DNA of 64,000 nucleotides from Streptomyces sp. NBC_00539 (GTDB taxonomy: Bacteria > Actinomycetota > Actinomycetes > Streptomycetales > Streptomycetaceae), in the NCBI RefSeq assembly GCF_036346105.1, contig NZ_CP107811.1:1860001-1924000 (forward strand), read 5' to 3'. The notes beneath the pieces are model-generated. The model did not search any database. It worked only from the letters and a program-made list of their open reading frames with translations, and was not told the origin of the DNA. The position numbers were made by a program, and so were the translations under genes. Below are positions 53,102-60,825 of the stretch, piece after piece (within the stretch, counting starts at the first letter, position 1; every line of letters begins with the position of its first letter).

Positions 53102-54112
53102 ATGCCCGAACTGCGTGTCGTGGCCGTCTCCAATGACGGCACACGACTGGTGCTCAAAGCTGCCGACAGCACGGAGTACACGCTTCCGATCGACGAGCGT
53201 CTACGGGCTGCCGTGCGCAACGACCGCGCGCGCCTGAACCAGATCGAGATCGAGGTGGAGAGCCACCTCCGCCCCCGCGACATCCAGGCCCGCATACGGG
53301 CCGGTGCCTCCGCTGAGGAGGTCGCCCAACTCGCGGGCATCCCCGTCGACCGGGTACGCCGCTTCGAGGGTCCGGTCCTCGCGGAGCGTGCGTTCATGGC
53401 CGAGCGGGCCCGCAAGACACCCGTGCGCCGCCCCGGCGAGAACACCGGGCCGCAGCTCGGCGAGGCGGTGCAGGAGCGGCTGACGCTGCGCGGGGCCGAC
53501 AAGGAGTCCGTGCAGTGGGACTCGTGGCGCCGCGACGACGGCACGTGGGAGGTCCTGCTGGTCTACCGGGTCGCGGGCGAGCCGCACTCCGCCAGTTGGA
53601 CGTACGACCCGCCGCGCCGGCTGGTCGTGGCCGTGGACGACGAAGCCCGCTCGCTGATCGGTGAGTCCGACGACCTGCCGGCGACGCCCGAGCCCAGCTT
53701 CCCCTTCGTGCCCCGCATCGCGCGGCTGCCGCGCGACCGGCCGCTGGACCGCACGCTCGACCGCCAGCCGGAGCGCAGCGCCGTGCCGGCTGCGGACCCG
53801 GAGGAGGAGCGGGACTCGCTGACCAGCCTGCTGGAGGCGGTCCCGAGCTTCCGGGGCGACATGGTGGTCCCGGAACGGCCCGACGCCCCGGCGGAGGAAC
53901 CGGAGGCGGAGGAGCCCCCGGCCGCTTCGGCGGGCGCCGGTACCGCGTACGCCGATGTCCTGATGCCCCGCACCGTCGCGGGCCACCGTGAACGCCTCAC
54001 CGGCACCACCGACCGCCAGGCGGAGGCCGACGGCGTCCGCCCGGGCCGCCGCGCGGCGGTCCCGAGCTGGGACGAGATCGTCTTCGGCACCCGCCGCAAG
54101 AAGCAGGAGTAG
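53102..54112 (+). CDS. sepH: Septation protein SepH
   Basis: A 336-aa cell-division protein of actinobacteria that binds FtsZ and promotes its filament formation at sporulation septa. The N-terminal DUF3071 domain (MPELRVVAVSNDGTRLVLKA, IEIEVESHLRPRDIQARIR) includes a helix-turn-helix at about 65-85 (ASAEEVAQLAGIPVDRVRRF). A long, charged disordered C-terminus follows. ATG 53102 follows GGGAGGT. Confidence 0.93.
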   Translation: MPELRVVAVSNDGTRLVLKAADSTEYTLPIDERLRAAVRNDRARLNQIEIEVESHLRPRDIQARIRAGASAEEVAQLAGIPVDRVRRFEGPVLAERAFMAERARKTPVRRPGENTGPQLGEAVQERLTLRGADKESVQWDSWRRDDGTWEVLLVYRVAGEPHSASWTYDPPRRLVVAVDDEARSLIGESDDLPATPEPSFPFVPRIARLPRDRPLDRTLDRQPERSAVPAADPEEERDSLTSLLEAVPSFRGDMVVPERPDAPAEEPEAEEPPAASAGAGTAYADVLMPRTVAGHRERLTGTTDRQAEADGVRPGRRAAVPSWDEIVFGTRRKKQE

Positions 54113-54179
54113 CCGACTGGGGCCCGGAACGCCCACGGCGGGCCGGGCCACCTCGCGCAGCCCCCGCACCCCGCGCCGC

Positions 54180-55025
54180 TCAGCCGGCGGAGCCCCCGGT
54201 CGCGACCGGGCGGTCCGGGTCCGAGGACCAGTCCGACCAGCTGCCCGCGTACAGGGCCGCCGGGATCCCGGCCACCTCCAGCGCCAGCACCTCGTGCGCC
54301 CCGGACACCCCCGACCCGCAGTACACGCCGACCGGCGCTCCTTCCGCCGCGCCCAGCGCCTCGAACCGCGCCCGCAGCGCCTGCGCCGCGAGGAAACGCC
54401 CGTCCGGTCCCACGTTCTGCGTGGTCGGCGCCGACAACGCCCCCGGCACGTGGCCGCCGACCCGGTCGATCGGCTCGACCTCGCCCCGGTACCGCTCCCC
54501 CGCCCGCGCGTCCAGCAGGATCCCGGCGCGGGCCAGTGCGGCCGCCCCGTCCGCGTCCAGCACCTCCATCGCTCCCGGGTTCGGCTTGAAATCGCCCTCC
54601 CTGGGGGACGGCTCCTCGGTCGTCAGTTCCCCTCCCGCCGCCGTCCAGGCGGGCAGACCCCCGTCGAGGACCCGTACCCGCTCGTGCCCCGTCCAGCGCA
54701 AGAGCCACCACGCGCGGGCCGCGGCCCACCCCAGTCCCCCGTCGTAGACCACCACCGGAGCGCCCGCCGAGACCCCGGCCCGTCGCATCGCCGCCCCGAA
54801 GTCCTCCGGGTCGGGCAGCGGATGGCGGCCGCCCAGCCCCGTCGCGCTGACCGGACCGGCCAGTTCGCGGTCGAGGTCGACGTACACCGCGCCCCGCAGG
54901 TGCCCCGCCTCGTACGCGGGCCGCTGGTCGGGGCCGCCCAGCTGCCAGCGGACGTCCAGGAGCACCGGCGCATGGGTTCCGGCCAGCTCGTCCATCAGTT
55001 CGGGAGCCGAGATAATCGCAGTCAT
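54180..55025 (-). CDS. Thiosulfate/3-mercaptopyruvate sulfurtransferase (two rhodanese domains)
   Basis: A 281-aa tandem rhodanese. Domain 1 (1-130) is inactive and domain 2 carries the catalytic cysteine in YCGSGVSG. CGSGVS resembles mercaptopyruvate sulfurtransferases (CG[S/T]GV[S/T]). The reaction is transfer of sulfane sulfur to cyanide or thiols. It is convergent with sepH. Confidence 0.9.
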   Translation of the reverse strand: MTAIISAPELMDELAGTHAPVLLDVRWQLGGPDQRPAYEAGHLRGAVYVDLDRELAGPVSATGLGGRHPLPDPEDFGAAMRRAGVSAGAPVVVYDGGLGWAAARAWWLLRWTGHERVRVLDGGLPAWTAAGGELTTEEPSPREGDFKPNPGAMEVLDADGAAALARAGILLDARAGERYRGEVEPIDRVGGHVPGALSAPTTQNVGPDGRFLAAQALRARFEALGAAEGAPVGVYCGSGVSGAHEVLALEVAGIPAALYAGSWSDWSSDPDRPVATGGSAG

Positions 55026-55230
55026 GGGCCCATCTTCCTCCCCACGGCCCGACCTCGCGTAACAAGCCGGACATCAACGCGCTGCAGCACACCGCAACGC
55101 GCCGCACCGATTCGGTCATCTCTCGCCCACCCGCCATCCGTCCGGCCCGGTCGAGCCGCGCCGGAGCGCGCGAAGTGGAAGCATCAGAGCGCGACACGGG
55201 GGCAGGGCTACGACGGAGGAGACGGCTGAC

Positions 55231-56034
55231 ATGAGCGAGGCACCGGAAACGACCAGGCGCCCTCCCGGCGCGCCCTGCTGGGTGAGCCTGATGGTCCACG
55301 GCCTCGGCACCACCGAGGACTTCTACGCCGACCTCTTCGGCTGGGAGTACGTCCCGGGCCCCGTCCCCTTCGGCCCCTACGTCCGTGCCCTCCTCGACGG
55401 CCAGGAAGTGGCGGGCATCGGCGAGATGCCGCCGGACCGGCTCCTGCCGGTCGCCTGGACCACGTACTTCGCCACGGATGACGCCGACTGCACGGCCGAG
55501 TCGATCAGGGCGTGCGGCGGCACGGTCGCGGTCGGCCCGCTGGACGCGGGCAACGCCGGCCGCCTGGCCATCTGCTCGGACCCGCTCGGGGCGATCTTCG
55601 GGATCTGGCAGGCCGGTGCCCACCTCGGCGGCGCACTGCACGGCCACCCGGGGACGCCGGTCTGGAACGAGCTGCTGACCCAGGACACCTCGACCGTCGG
55701 GAAGTTCTACGAGCACGTCTTCGGCCACGAGGCCCGGGAACACCACGACGCCTCGGCCGACTTCGACTACCTCGTCCTGCGCCTCCAGGGCCGTCCGGTC
55801 GCCGCCGTGCACGGTGTGGGCCGCGCCCTGCCGCACGACCGGGGCTCGCACTGGATGACGTACTTCGAGGTGAGGGACCCCGACGCGGCCGCCGCCCGGG
55901 TGAGGGAACTCGGAGGACGCGTCATCCAGCCTCCGCGTGACCGGCTCAGCGGCCGCGTGGCGACGGTCGCGGACCCGGAGGGCGCGGTGTTCACCCTCGT
56001 ACGGTCTTGGCCGCGGCCCTCTCAGAGCGCGTAG
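55231..56034 (+). CDS. VOC-family (glyoxalase-like) two-domain protein
   Basis: A 267-aa protein of two vicinal-oxygen-chelate domains (about 15-125 and 140-262; TEDFYADLFGWEYVPG and VGKFYEHVFGHEA start them). It belongs to the group often called glyoxalase/bleomycin-resistance-like hydroxylases of actinobacteria. Metal ligands are partly degenerate, so function is unclear. Its last 13 bases overlap the end of the convergent sigma-factor gene. Confidence 0.88.
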   Translation: MSEAPETTRRPPGAPCWVSLMVHGLGTTEDFYADLFGWEYVPGPVPFGPYVRALLDGQEVAGIGEMPPDRLLPVAWTTYFATDDADCTAESIRACGGTVAVGPLDAGNAGRLAICSDPLGAIFGIWQAGAHLGGALHGHPGTPVWNELLTQDTSTVGKFYEHVFGHEAREHHDASADFDYLVLRLQGRPVAAVHGVGRALPHDRGSHWMTYFEVRDPDAAAARVRELGGRVIQPPRDRLSGRVATVADPEGAVFTLVRSWPRPSQSA

Positions 56035-56948
56035 CCCGCCCGCCCCCACGGGCGCAGCTTCTCCGGGTTGCGGACCGCCCAGATCCGGGCGACGCGCCCG
56101 TCGCGGACGTCGAAGGCGGCCACGGTCATGACGACGCCGGCGCGCCGGGCCACCAGGCCCGGCGCGCCGTTGACCGACCGCTCCAGGAGTTCGAGTCCGG
56201 GGGCCTTGTCGGCGATCGCGACCATGTACTGGGCGATGCGGGCGCCGCCCTCCAGCGGGCGCAGGGCGGCGCCGGCCAGGCCCCCGCCGTCGGCGGTCAT
56301 CACGGCGGCCGGGTCGAGGAGACCGACGAGGGCTGCGATGTCCTTGGTCTGCCACGCCTCTTTGACGTGCCTCACCACGCCGGCCCGGTCGGCCGTCGTC
56401 ACCGGGGGCCTCGCGGCCCCCGCGCGCCGCCGGGCGGAGGCCGCCAGCTGCTTGCAGGCCGCGGGGGTGCGGCCGAGAACGCCGGCGATCTCGGCGAACG
56501 GGTACCGGAAGACGTCGTGCAGCACGAACGCCACCCGCTCCGCCGGCGTCATCGACTCCAGGACGACGAGGAAGGCCATGGTCACCGACTCGTCCAGGAC
56601 GATCTGGTCGGCGGGGTCCGCGGGGCCGGTGGGGCCGGCGCCGCCCGTGTGGTCCCCTTCGGTGCGGTCGGGCAGCGGCTCGGGCAGCCACGCGCCGACG
56701 TAGCGTTCTCGGCGGGCCCGCGCCGAGCCGAGCAGGTCCAGGCAGATGCGGCCGGTCACCGTCGTCAGCCAGGCGCTGGGGGACAGGATCTCCTCCCGCC
56801 GGCTTCGTGGCAGCCCGTACCAGCGGGCGTAGGCGTCCTGTACGGCGTCCTCTGCCTCGGTCACCGAACCCAGCAACCGGTAGGCGACGTTGATCAGTTG
56901 GCGTCGCTCGCCGACTGTCCCGTCCGTGCCGGTCCCGACACTCCCCAT
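56022..56948 (-). CDS. ECF41-like sigma factor (SigJ-type) with SnoaL-like C-terminus
   Basis: A 308-aa sigma factor. Region 2 is about 15-80 (LINVAYRLLGSVTEAEDAVQ) and region 4 about 120-185 (MTPAERVAFVLHDVFRYPF; IAGVLGRTPAACKQLAASAR). The WLPEPL linker, TADGGG and NPEKL motifs mark the ECF41 group, in which a fused SnoaL-like domain replaces an anti-sigma factor. No COE-type (carboxymuconolactone decarboxylase) partner is adjacent; the divergent small membrane gene may be the target. Confidence 0.9.
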   Translation of the reverse strand: MGSVGTGTDGTVGERRQLINVAYRLLGSVTEAEDAVQDAYARWYGLPRSRREEILSPSAWLTTVTGRICLDLLGSARARRERYVGAWLPEPLPDRTEGDHTGGAGPTGPADPADQIVLDESVTMAFLVVLESMTPAERVAFVLHDVFRYPFAEIAGVLGRTPAACKQLAASARRRAGAARPPVTTADRAGVVRHVKEAWQTKDIAALVGLLDPAAVMTADGGGLAGAALRPLEGGARIAQYMVAIADKAPGLELLERSVNGAPGLVARRAGVVMTVAAFDVRDGRVARIWAVRNPEKLRPWGRAGYAL

Positions 56949-57049
56949 GCTTGCGGCCGCCCCCTCGCCTTACCTTTCGCAGGCCCGTTTCGTCGGGCTG
57001 GTGAGACCTTATCGATCTACTGCCCGAGGGCGGGAAAAGGGGTTGTGAC

Positions 57050-57424
57050 ATGGCTACTCAGGTGACGGCGACGTCGGGCGCGCGGCGAGGCGCCTCGTTC
57101 CTGCGGATCGCGATCGCCCTGCAGACCCTGACCATCTTCCTCCAGGCGGTCTCCGCCGGACTGCTGCTGACCTCGTCCTACGGGGAGACGTTGCACGGTG
57201 TCGGAGCACGCGTGATGTACGGGGCGTCGATGCTGTACGTGCTCGCGGCGGTGCTGGCCTGGAAGCCGGGCGGCGGCCCGTCCCGGCCGGTCCGGCACGC
57301 GTCGGGTTTCCTCGTCCTCGCCTCTGTACAGGTCGTGCTCGGCGTCGCGCACGTCCCGTCAGTCCATCTCCCTCTGGGCGTGCTGATGTTCGGTCTGAGC
57401 GTCCTGGCGCTGGCCCGGCGCTGA
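57050..57424 (+). CDS. Small four-helix membrane protein
   Basis: A 124-aa membrane protein with four predicted helices (about 18-38, 54-70, 82-101, 105-121). It is divergent from the ECF41-like sigma gene across 101 bp, so it may be the sigma factor's target. Function unknown. Confidence 0.8.
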   Translation: MATQVTATSGARRGASFLRIAIALQTLTIFLQAVSAGLLLTSSYGETLHGVGARVMYGASMLYVLAAVLAWKPGGGPSRPVRHASGFLVLASVQVVLGVAHVPSVHLPLGVLMFGLSVLALARR

Positions 57425-57437
57425 GGTCCGGGAGTGC

Positions 57438-58220
57438 TCAGCGGCCGAGCGCGAGGCGCAGGGTGATCCCGTACCGCGTCCGCAGCCGGCGCAGTTCCCA
57501 GACCGACAGCGCGGTCACCGAGGCGGGCGGCCCGATGAGGAAGAGGATCCGCACGGGCAACGGCGCGAGCACCGGCACGTCGTCGAACAGTTGCAGCACG
57601 AACATCGCCCACACCAGCACCGGTGTGATCAGCGGCGGCAGCACCTCGTGGACGTCGCCGGTGCGGAAGGCGTGGTGGACGCAGAGCACCGCCGAGGCCA
57701 TGCCGAACGGCAGCAGGAACAGCGCCATCAGCCCGGACCCGAAGCCCAGCAGGCTCATCGAGCCGGCCGTCCCCCGGGTCACGGCGAGCCACAGCAGCAG
57801 CGCCGTACCGAAGAGGGTGCCCAGGGCGGTCAGCGGCCCGCGCAGGCGCCCGCGGTAGAACGCGGGGCCCGGGGGCCTGGCGCTCATCACGAAGACGGCG
57901 AGGGCGATCGGGCCCAGCACCAGCAACAGGGCGGCGCTGATGACGACTTCACCGACCTTGTCGTTGAGGATCGACCCCGCCGACTCGCGCAGCGGATAGG
58001 CGAAGAGCAGCCAGCAGGTGGCCACGATCCCGATGGCGGTACGGGCGATCTGGGCCCGTTCGATGGACTCGTCGATGATCCGGTCCGGCCGCCCGGGCCG
58101 GTAGATCCGCGCCGCCAGCACGAACGGGAGCAACAGGAAGGTGACGCACCCGTTCCTGTCCCGATCGCGCGGCGCCGTCCCCGGTCTGTCCGTGTAGATG
58201 CTCAACTCTCCGGCCCCCAT
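57438..58220 (-). CDS. Hypothetical membrane protein
   Basis: A 260-aa protein with about six helices (LLLPFVLAARIY; IVATCWLLFAYPL; VVISAALLLVLGPIALAVF; LGTLFGTALLLWLAV; LMALFLLPFGMASAVL; LPVRILFLIGPPASVTALS). ATG 58220 was preferred over GTG 58235; neither has a strong ribosome-binding site. No family recognised. Confidence 0.75.
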   Translation of the reverse strand: MGAGELSIYTDRPGTAPRDRDRNGCVTFLLLPFVLAARIYRPGRPDRIIDESIERAQIARTAIGIVATCWLLFAYPLRESAGSILNDKVGEVVISAALLLVLGPIALAVFVMSARPPGPAFYRGRLRGPLTALGTLFGTALLLWLAVTRGTAGSMSLLGFGSGLMALFLLPFGMASAVLCVHHAFRTGDVHEVLPPLITPVLVWAMFVLQLFDDVPVLAPLPVRILFLIGPPASVTALSVWELRRLRTRYGITLRLALGR

Positions 58221-58259
58221 GACGATGATGATCACCGCATGATAGGACGAGCCGTCATT

Positions 58260-58910
58260 TCAGGCGGAGTTGACCGGGAGGACGTCCGGGGAGAGGGCGC
58301 CCGCGTGGGCCGCGGAGGAGGTCATGCGGCGGCGGTGGTGACGGCGGCACAGGACCTCGTAGCCGATCTCCTCCGCCGGGCGGTTCACGTCCCCGACGAC
58401 GACCTGGGCGCCCTCGACCACCATCTCGCCGCCCACCGTACGGGCGTTGTGGGTGGCACGGGCCCCGCACCAGCACAGTGCCTCGACCTGGAGCTGTTCT
58501 ATCCGGTCGGCGAGCTCGATCAGGCGCTGCGAGCCGGGGAAGAGCTTGGTGCGGAAATCCGTGGTGATGCCGAACGCGAAGACGTCCATGTCGAGGTCGT
58601 CGACGATACGGGCCAGCTGGTCGATCTGGGCGGGGGCCAGGAACTGGGCCTCGTCCACGATCACGTAGTCGGCCTTGCCGCCCTTGGAGAGCTGGTCCAC
58701 GAGGTACGCGTACAGGTCCATGCCCTCCCCCGCCTCGACCGCCTCGGTGACGAGCCCGAGGCGCGAGGAGAGCTTGCCCTGGCCCGCCCGGTCGTCACGC
58801 GTGAAGATCACGCCCACCAGACCGCGCGCCGAGCGGTTGTGGGTGATTTGCAGAGCCAGGGTGCTCTTTCCGCAGTCCATCGTTCCGGAGAAGAACACCA
58901 GCTCGGGCAT
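58260..58910 (-). CDS. tdk: Thymidine kinase
   Basis: A 216-aa type II thymidine kinase that phosphorylates thymidine for salvage. The P-loop is GTMDCGKST, the Walker B/catalytic region VDEAQFL, and the zinc-binding cysteines occur as LCWCGA and VLCRRHH. It lies downstream of the phosphatase-like gene, separated by a G-rich spacer. Confidence 0.94.
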   Translation of the reverse strand: MPELVFFSGTMDCGKSTLALQITHNRSARGLVGVIFTRDDRAGQGKLSSRLGLVTEAVEAGEGMDLYAYLVDQLSKGGKADYVIVDEAQFLAPAQIDQLARIVDDLDMDVFAFGITTDFRTKLFPGSQRLIELADRIEQLQVEALCWCGARATHNARTVGGEMVVEGAQVVVGDVNRPAEEIGYEVLCRRHHRRRMTSSAAHAGALSPDVLPVNSA

Positions 58911-58945
58911 GGGAAGTACGGACCTTTCGGGTCGTGGTCTGATCT

Positions 58946-58977
58946 GGGCGGGGGGCGGGGGCGGGGGCGGGGCGGGG
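58946..58977 (+). other. G-run tract with G-quadruplex potential
   Basis: Six runs of 3-6 G separated by single C on the plus strand, between the alkaline-phosphatase-like gene and tdk. The G-rich strand is the transcription template. Confidence 0.6.
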
Positions 58978-60180
58978 TCAGGTGCGGACTTCGAGGAGGG
59001 GGACCAGCTGCTCGGCCGCCGTCATCGAGCCGTGCATGCCGACGAGCGCCGACTCGTTCGGCTCGTTGCGGCTCGCGGTGATCGCGACATCGGCGTGGGC
59101 GGCGGCGATCACGTCGCCGATCCGGCCGAGCACGCGCTCGTCGCACTCCCCCGCAGGCCCGAACCAGCCCAGCTCCAGGGCCTCTTCGCGGCTCGCGACC
59201 CAGAAGCGGTCGCCGAGCACCTCGCGCCAGACGGTCAGCACGTCGGCCTCCGCGCCCGGTACGGCGTACACGTGGCGCGCCCTGCCCTCGCCGCCGAGGA
59301 GGGCCACGCCGGCGCCCAGCTCCCAGTCGTCGTCGAAGTCGACCCGGGACTCCTCGTCGAAGGGGACGTCCACCATGCCGTGGTCGGAGGTGACGTACAG
59401 CGCAGTGCGCGGCGGAAGCTGCTCGACCAGCCGCTGCACGAGCCGGTCCACGTACATGAGTTGACCGCGCCAGGCGTCGGAGTCCACGCCGTGCCGGTGG
59501 CCCGCGCCGTCGAGTTCGCTGTAGTACGTGTACACGAGCGAGCGCTCGCCGGCGGCGAGCTGGATCGCCGCGAGGTCCATCCGCTCCTCGCCCGTCATCC
59601 GGCCGTGGAAGGTGCCGCCGCTGAGGGCGATCTTCGTGAGCGGGGTGGACTGGAACGCGGGCGCGGACACCTGCGCGGTGTGCACCCCCGCCGCGTCCGC
59701 GAGCTGGAAGACGGTGGGGTAAGGCTGCCAGGCCTTCGGCTGGGTCCACGGCTGCCAGCGGAGCTGGTTCATCAGCTCGCCGGAGGCGGGGTTGCGCACG
59801 GCGTAGCCGGGCAGGCCGTGCCGGGCGGGGGGCAGTCCGGTGCCGACGGAGGCCAGCGAGGTGGCGGTGGTCGCCGGGAACCCGGCGGTGATCGGAAGGC
59901 CGGTGCCGCCGCGCGAGCCGGCGAGGAGGGAAGCCAGGTACGGGGCCTCCTGCGGGTGGGCCTTGATCTGCTCCCAGCCCATGCCGTCGACCAGGAAGAC
60001 GCAGTTGCGGTCGGCCGGGGTCAGCTCGGCGATCCCGGCGGTGAGGCCGGGGACGCCCTGGCCGGCCGCGAGGGTCGGCAGGAGGTCGGCGAGGGAGCCG
60101 GTGCCGTACTGCGGTACGGGGGCACCGGCGACGTCCAGCAGCTCCGGCTCGTCCCAGTTCGGCGGTGCGGAGTAGGACAT
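58978..60180 (-). CDS. Alkaline phosphatase superfamily (nucleotide pyrophosphatase/phosphodiesterase-like)
   Basis: A 400-aa enzyme. FLVDGMGWEQI gives the first metal aspartate, FPATTATSLASVGTG contains the nucleophile threonine, and SDHGMVD gives the remaining metal ligands; this is the NPP type. No signal peptide is visible, so it is probably cytosolic. GTG/ATG start at 60180 abuts the DUF5998 stop. Confidence 0.9.
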   Translation of the reverse strand: MSYSAPPNWDEPELLDVAGAPVPQYGTGSLADLLPTLAAGQGVPGLTAGIAELTPADRNCVFLVDGMGWEQIKAHPQEAPYLASLLAGSRGGTGLPITAGFPATTATSLASVGTGLPPARHGLPGYAVRNPASGELMNQLRWQPWTQPKAWQPYPTVFQLADAAGVHTAQVSAPAFQSTPLTKIALSGGTFHGRMTGEERMDLAAIQLAAGERSLVYTYYSELDGAGHRHGVDSDAWRGQLMYVDRLVQRLVEQLPPRTALYVTSDHGMVDVPFDEESRVDFDDDWELGAGVALLGGEGRARHVYAVPGAEADVLTVWREVLGDRFWVASREEALELGWFGPAGECDERVLGRIGDVIAAAHADVAITASRNEPNESALVGMHGSMTAAEQLVPLLEVRT

Positions 60181-60773
60181 CAGCGGGCGGCGGCCGTGGC
60201 CGCGGTCGCCTCGGACAGCGCCTGGGCGAAGACGAGGGTCTGGCGGACCGTCTCCGGGCCGTCACCCGCCTCGCTGACCCGCAGGCTGAGGTCGTCGGCG
60301 GTGGAGTTGCCGGTGTATCCGTGGTCGGAGTCGCAGTTCGGGTCGCCGCAGGCGGCGGGCTCCAGGTCGATGCGCGAGACGGCGCCCCAGCCGATGGTCA
60401 GAACGACCTCACGGGGCAGGGTGCCGGGGGTGTAGGACTCCGGGTTCGCGACGACGCGGCTGAGCACCACCGAGGAGATGCTGCCGAGCTTGACCGATTC
60501 GGTGGAGGTGGTCGCGTACGGGGACGGGGAGCCGGCATCGGCCGCCTGCTCGTCGGTGTGGCTGACGATGAAGCGGTTGTGGGTGAGCACGAGGACCGTG
60601 ACGTGGCGGCGCACCTCGTTGGAGTCGAAGGTCGTCTCCTGGTGCACCAGGTACGACGAGATCGGCTCGCCGCCCACCGCGGCCTCCACGGCCTCGGCCA
60701 CGAGGGCCGGGTAGTAGCCGCTGCGCTCGATCGCCGCGCGCAGCCCCTGGGTCGTCGTACCGGATTTCGCCAT
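60180..60773 (-). CDS. DUF5998 protein
   Basis: A 197-aa protein of an actinobacterial family of unknown function. It has an N-terminal helical region (GLRAAIERSGYYPALVAEAV), a PH-like beta domain (VTVLVLTHNRFIVSHTDE) and CGDPNCDSDHGYTGN, a cysteine pair typical of the family. ATG 60773 was chosen over 60782. It overlaps the phosphatase-like gene start by one base. Confidence 0.85.
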   Translation of the reverse strand: MAKSGTTTQGLRAAIERSGYYPALVAEAVEAAVGGEPISSYLVHQETTFDSNEVRRHVTVLVLTHNRFIVSHTDEQAADAGSPSPYATTSTESVKLGSISSVVLSRVVANPESYTPGTLPREVVLTIGWGAVSRIDLEPAACGDPNCDSDHGYTGNSTADDLSLRVSEAGDGPETVRQTLVFAQALSEATAATAAAR

Positions 60774-60825
60774 GAGGTCCATCCTAAGGCCCGTCCGGGG
60801 GACCTGGACCGCGCCGGGACCCGTC

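Noticed and set aside
53563-57051. A 1162-codon minus-strand open frame across sepH, rhodanese, VOC and sigma genes
   Set aside because: Same GC artefact; it contains the shadows of four supported genes and no domain of its own.
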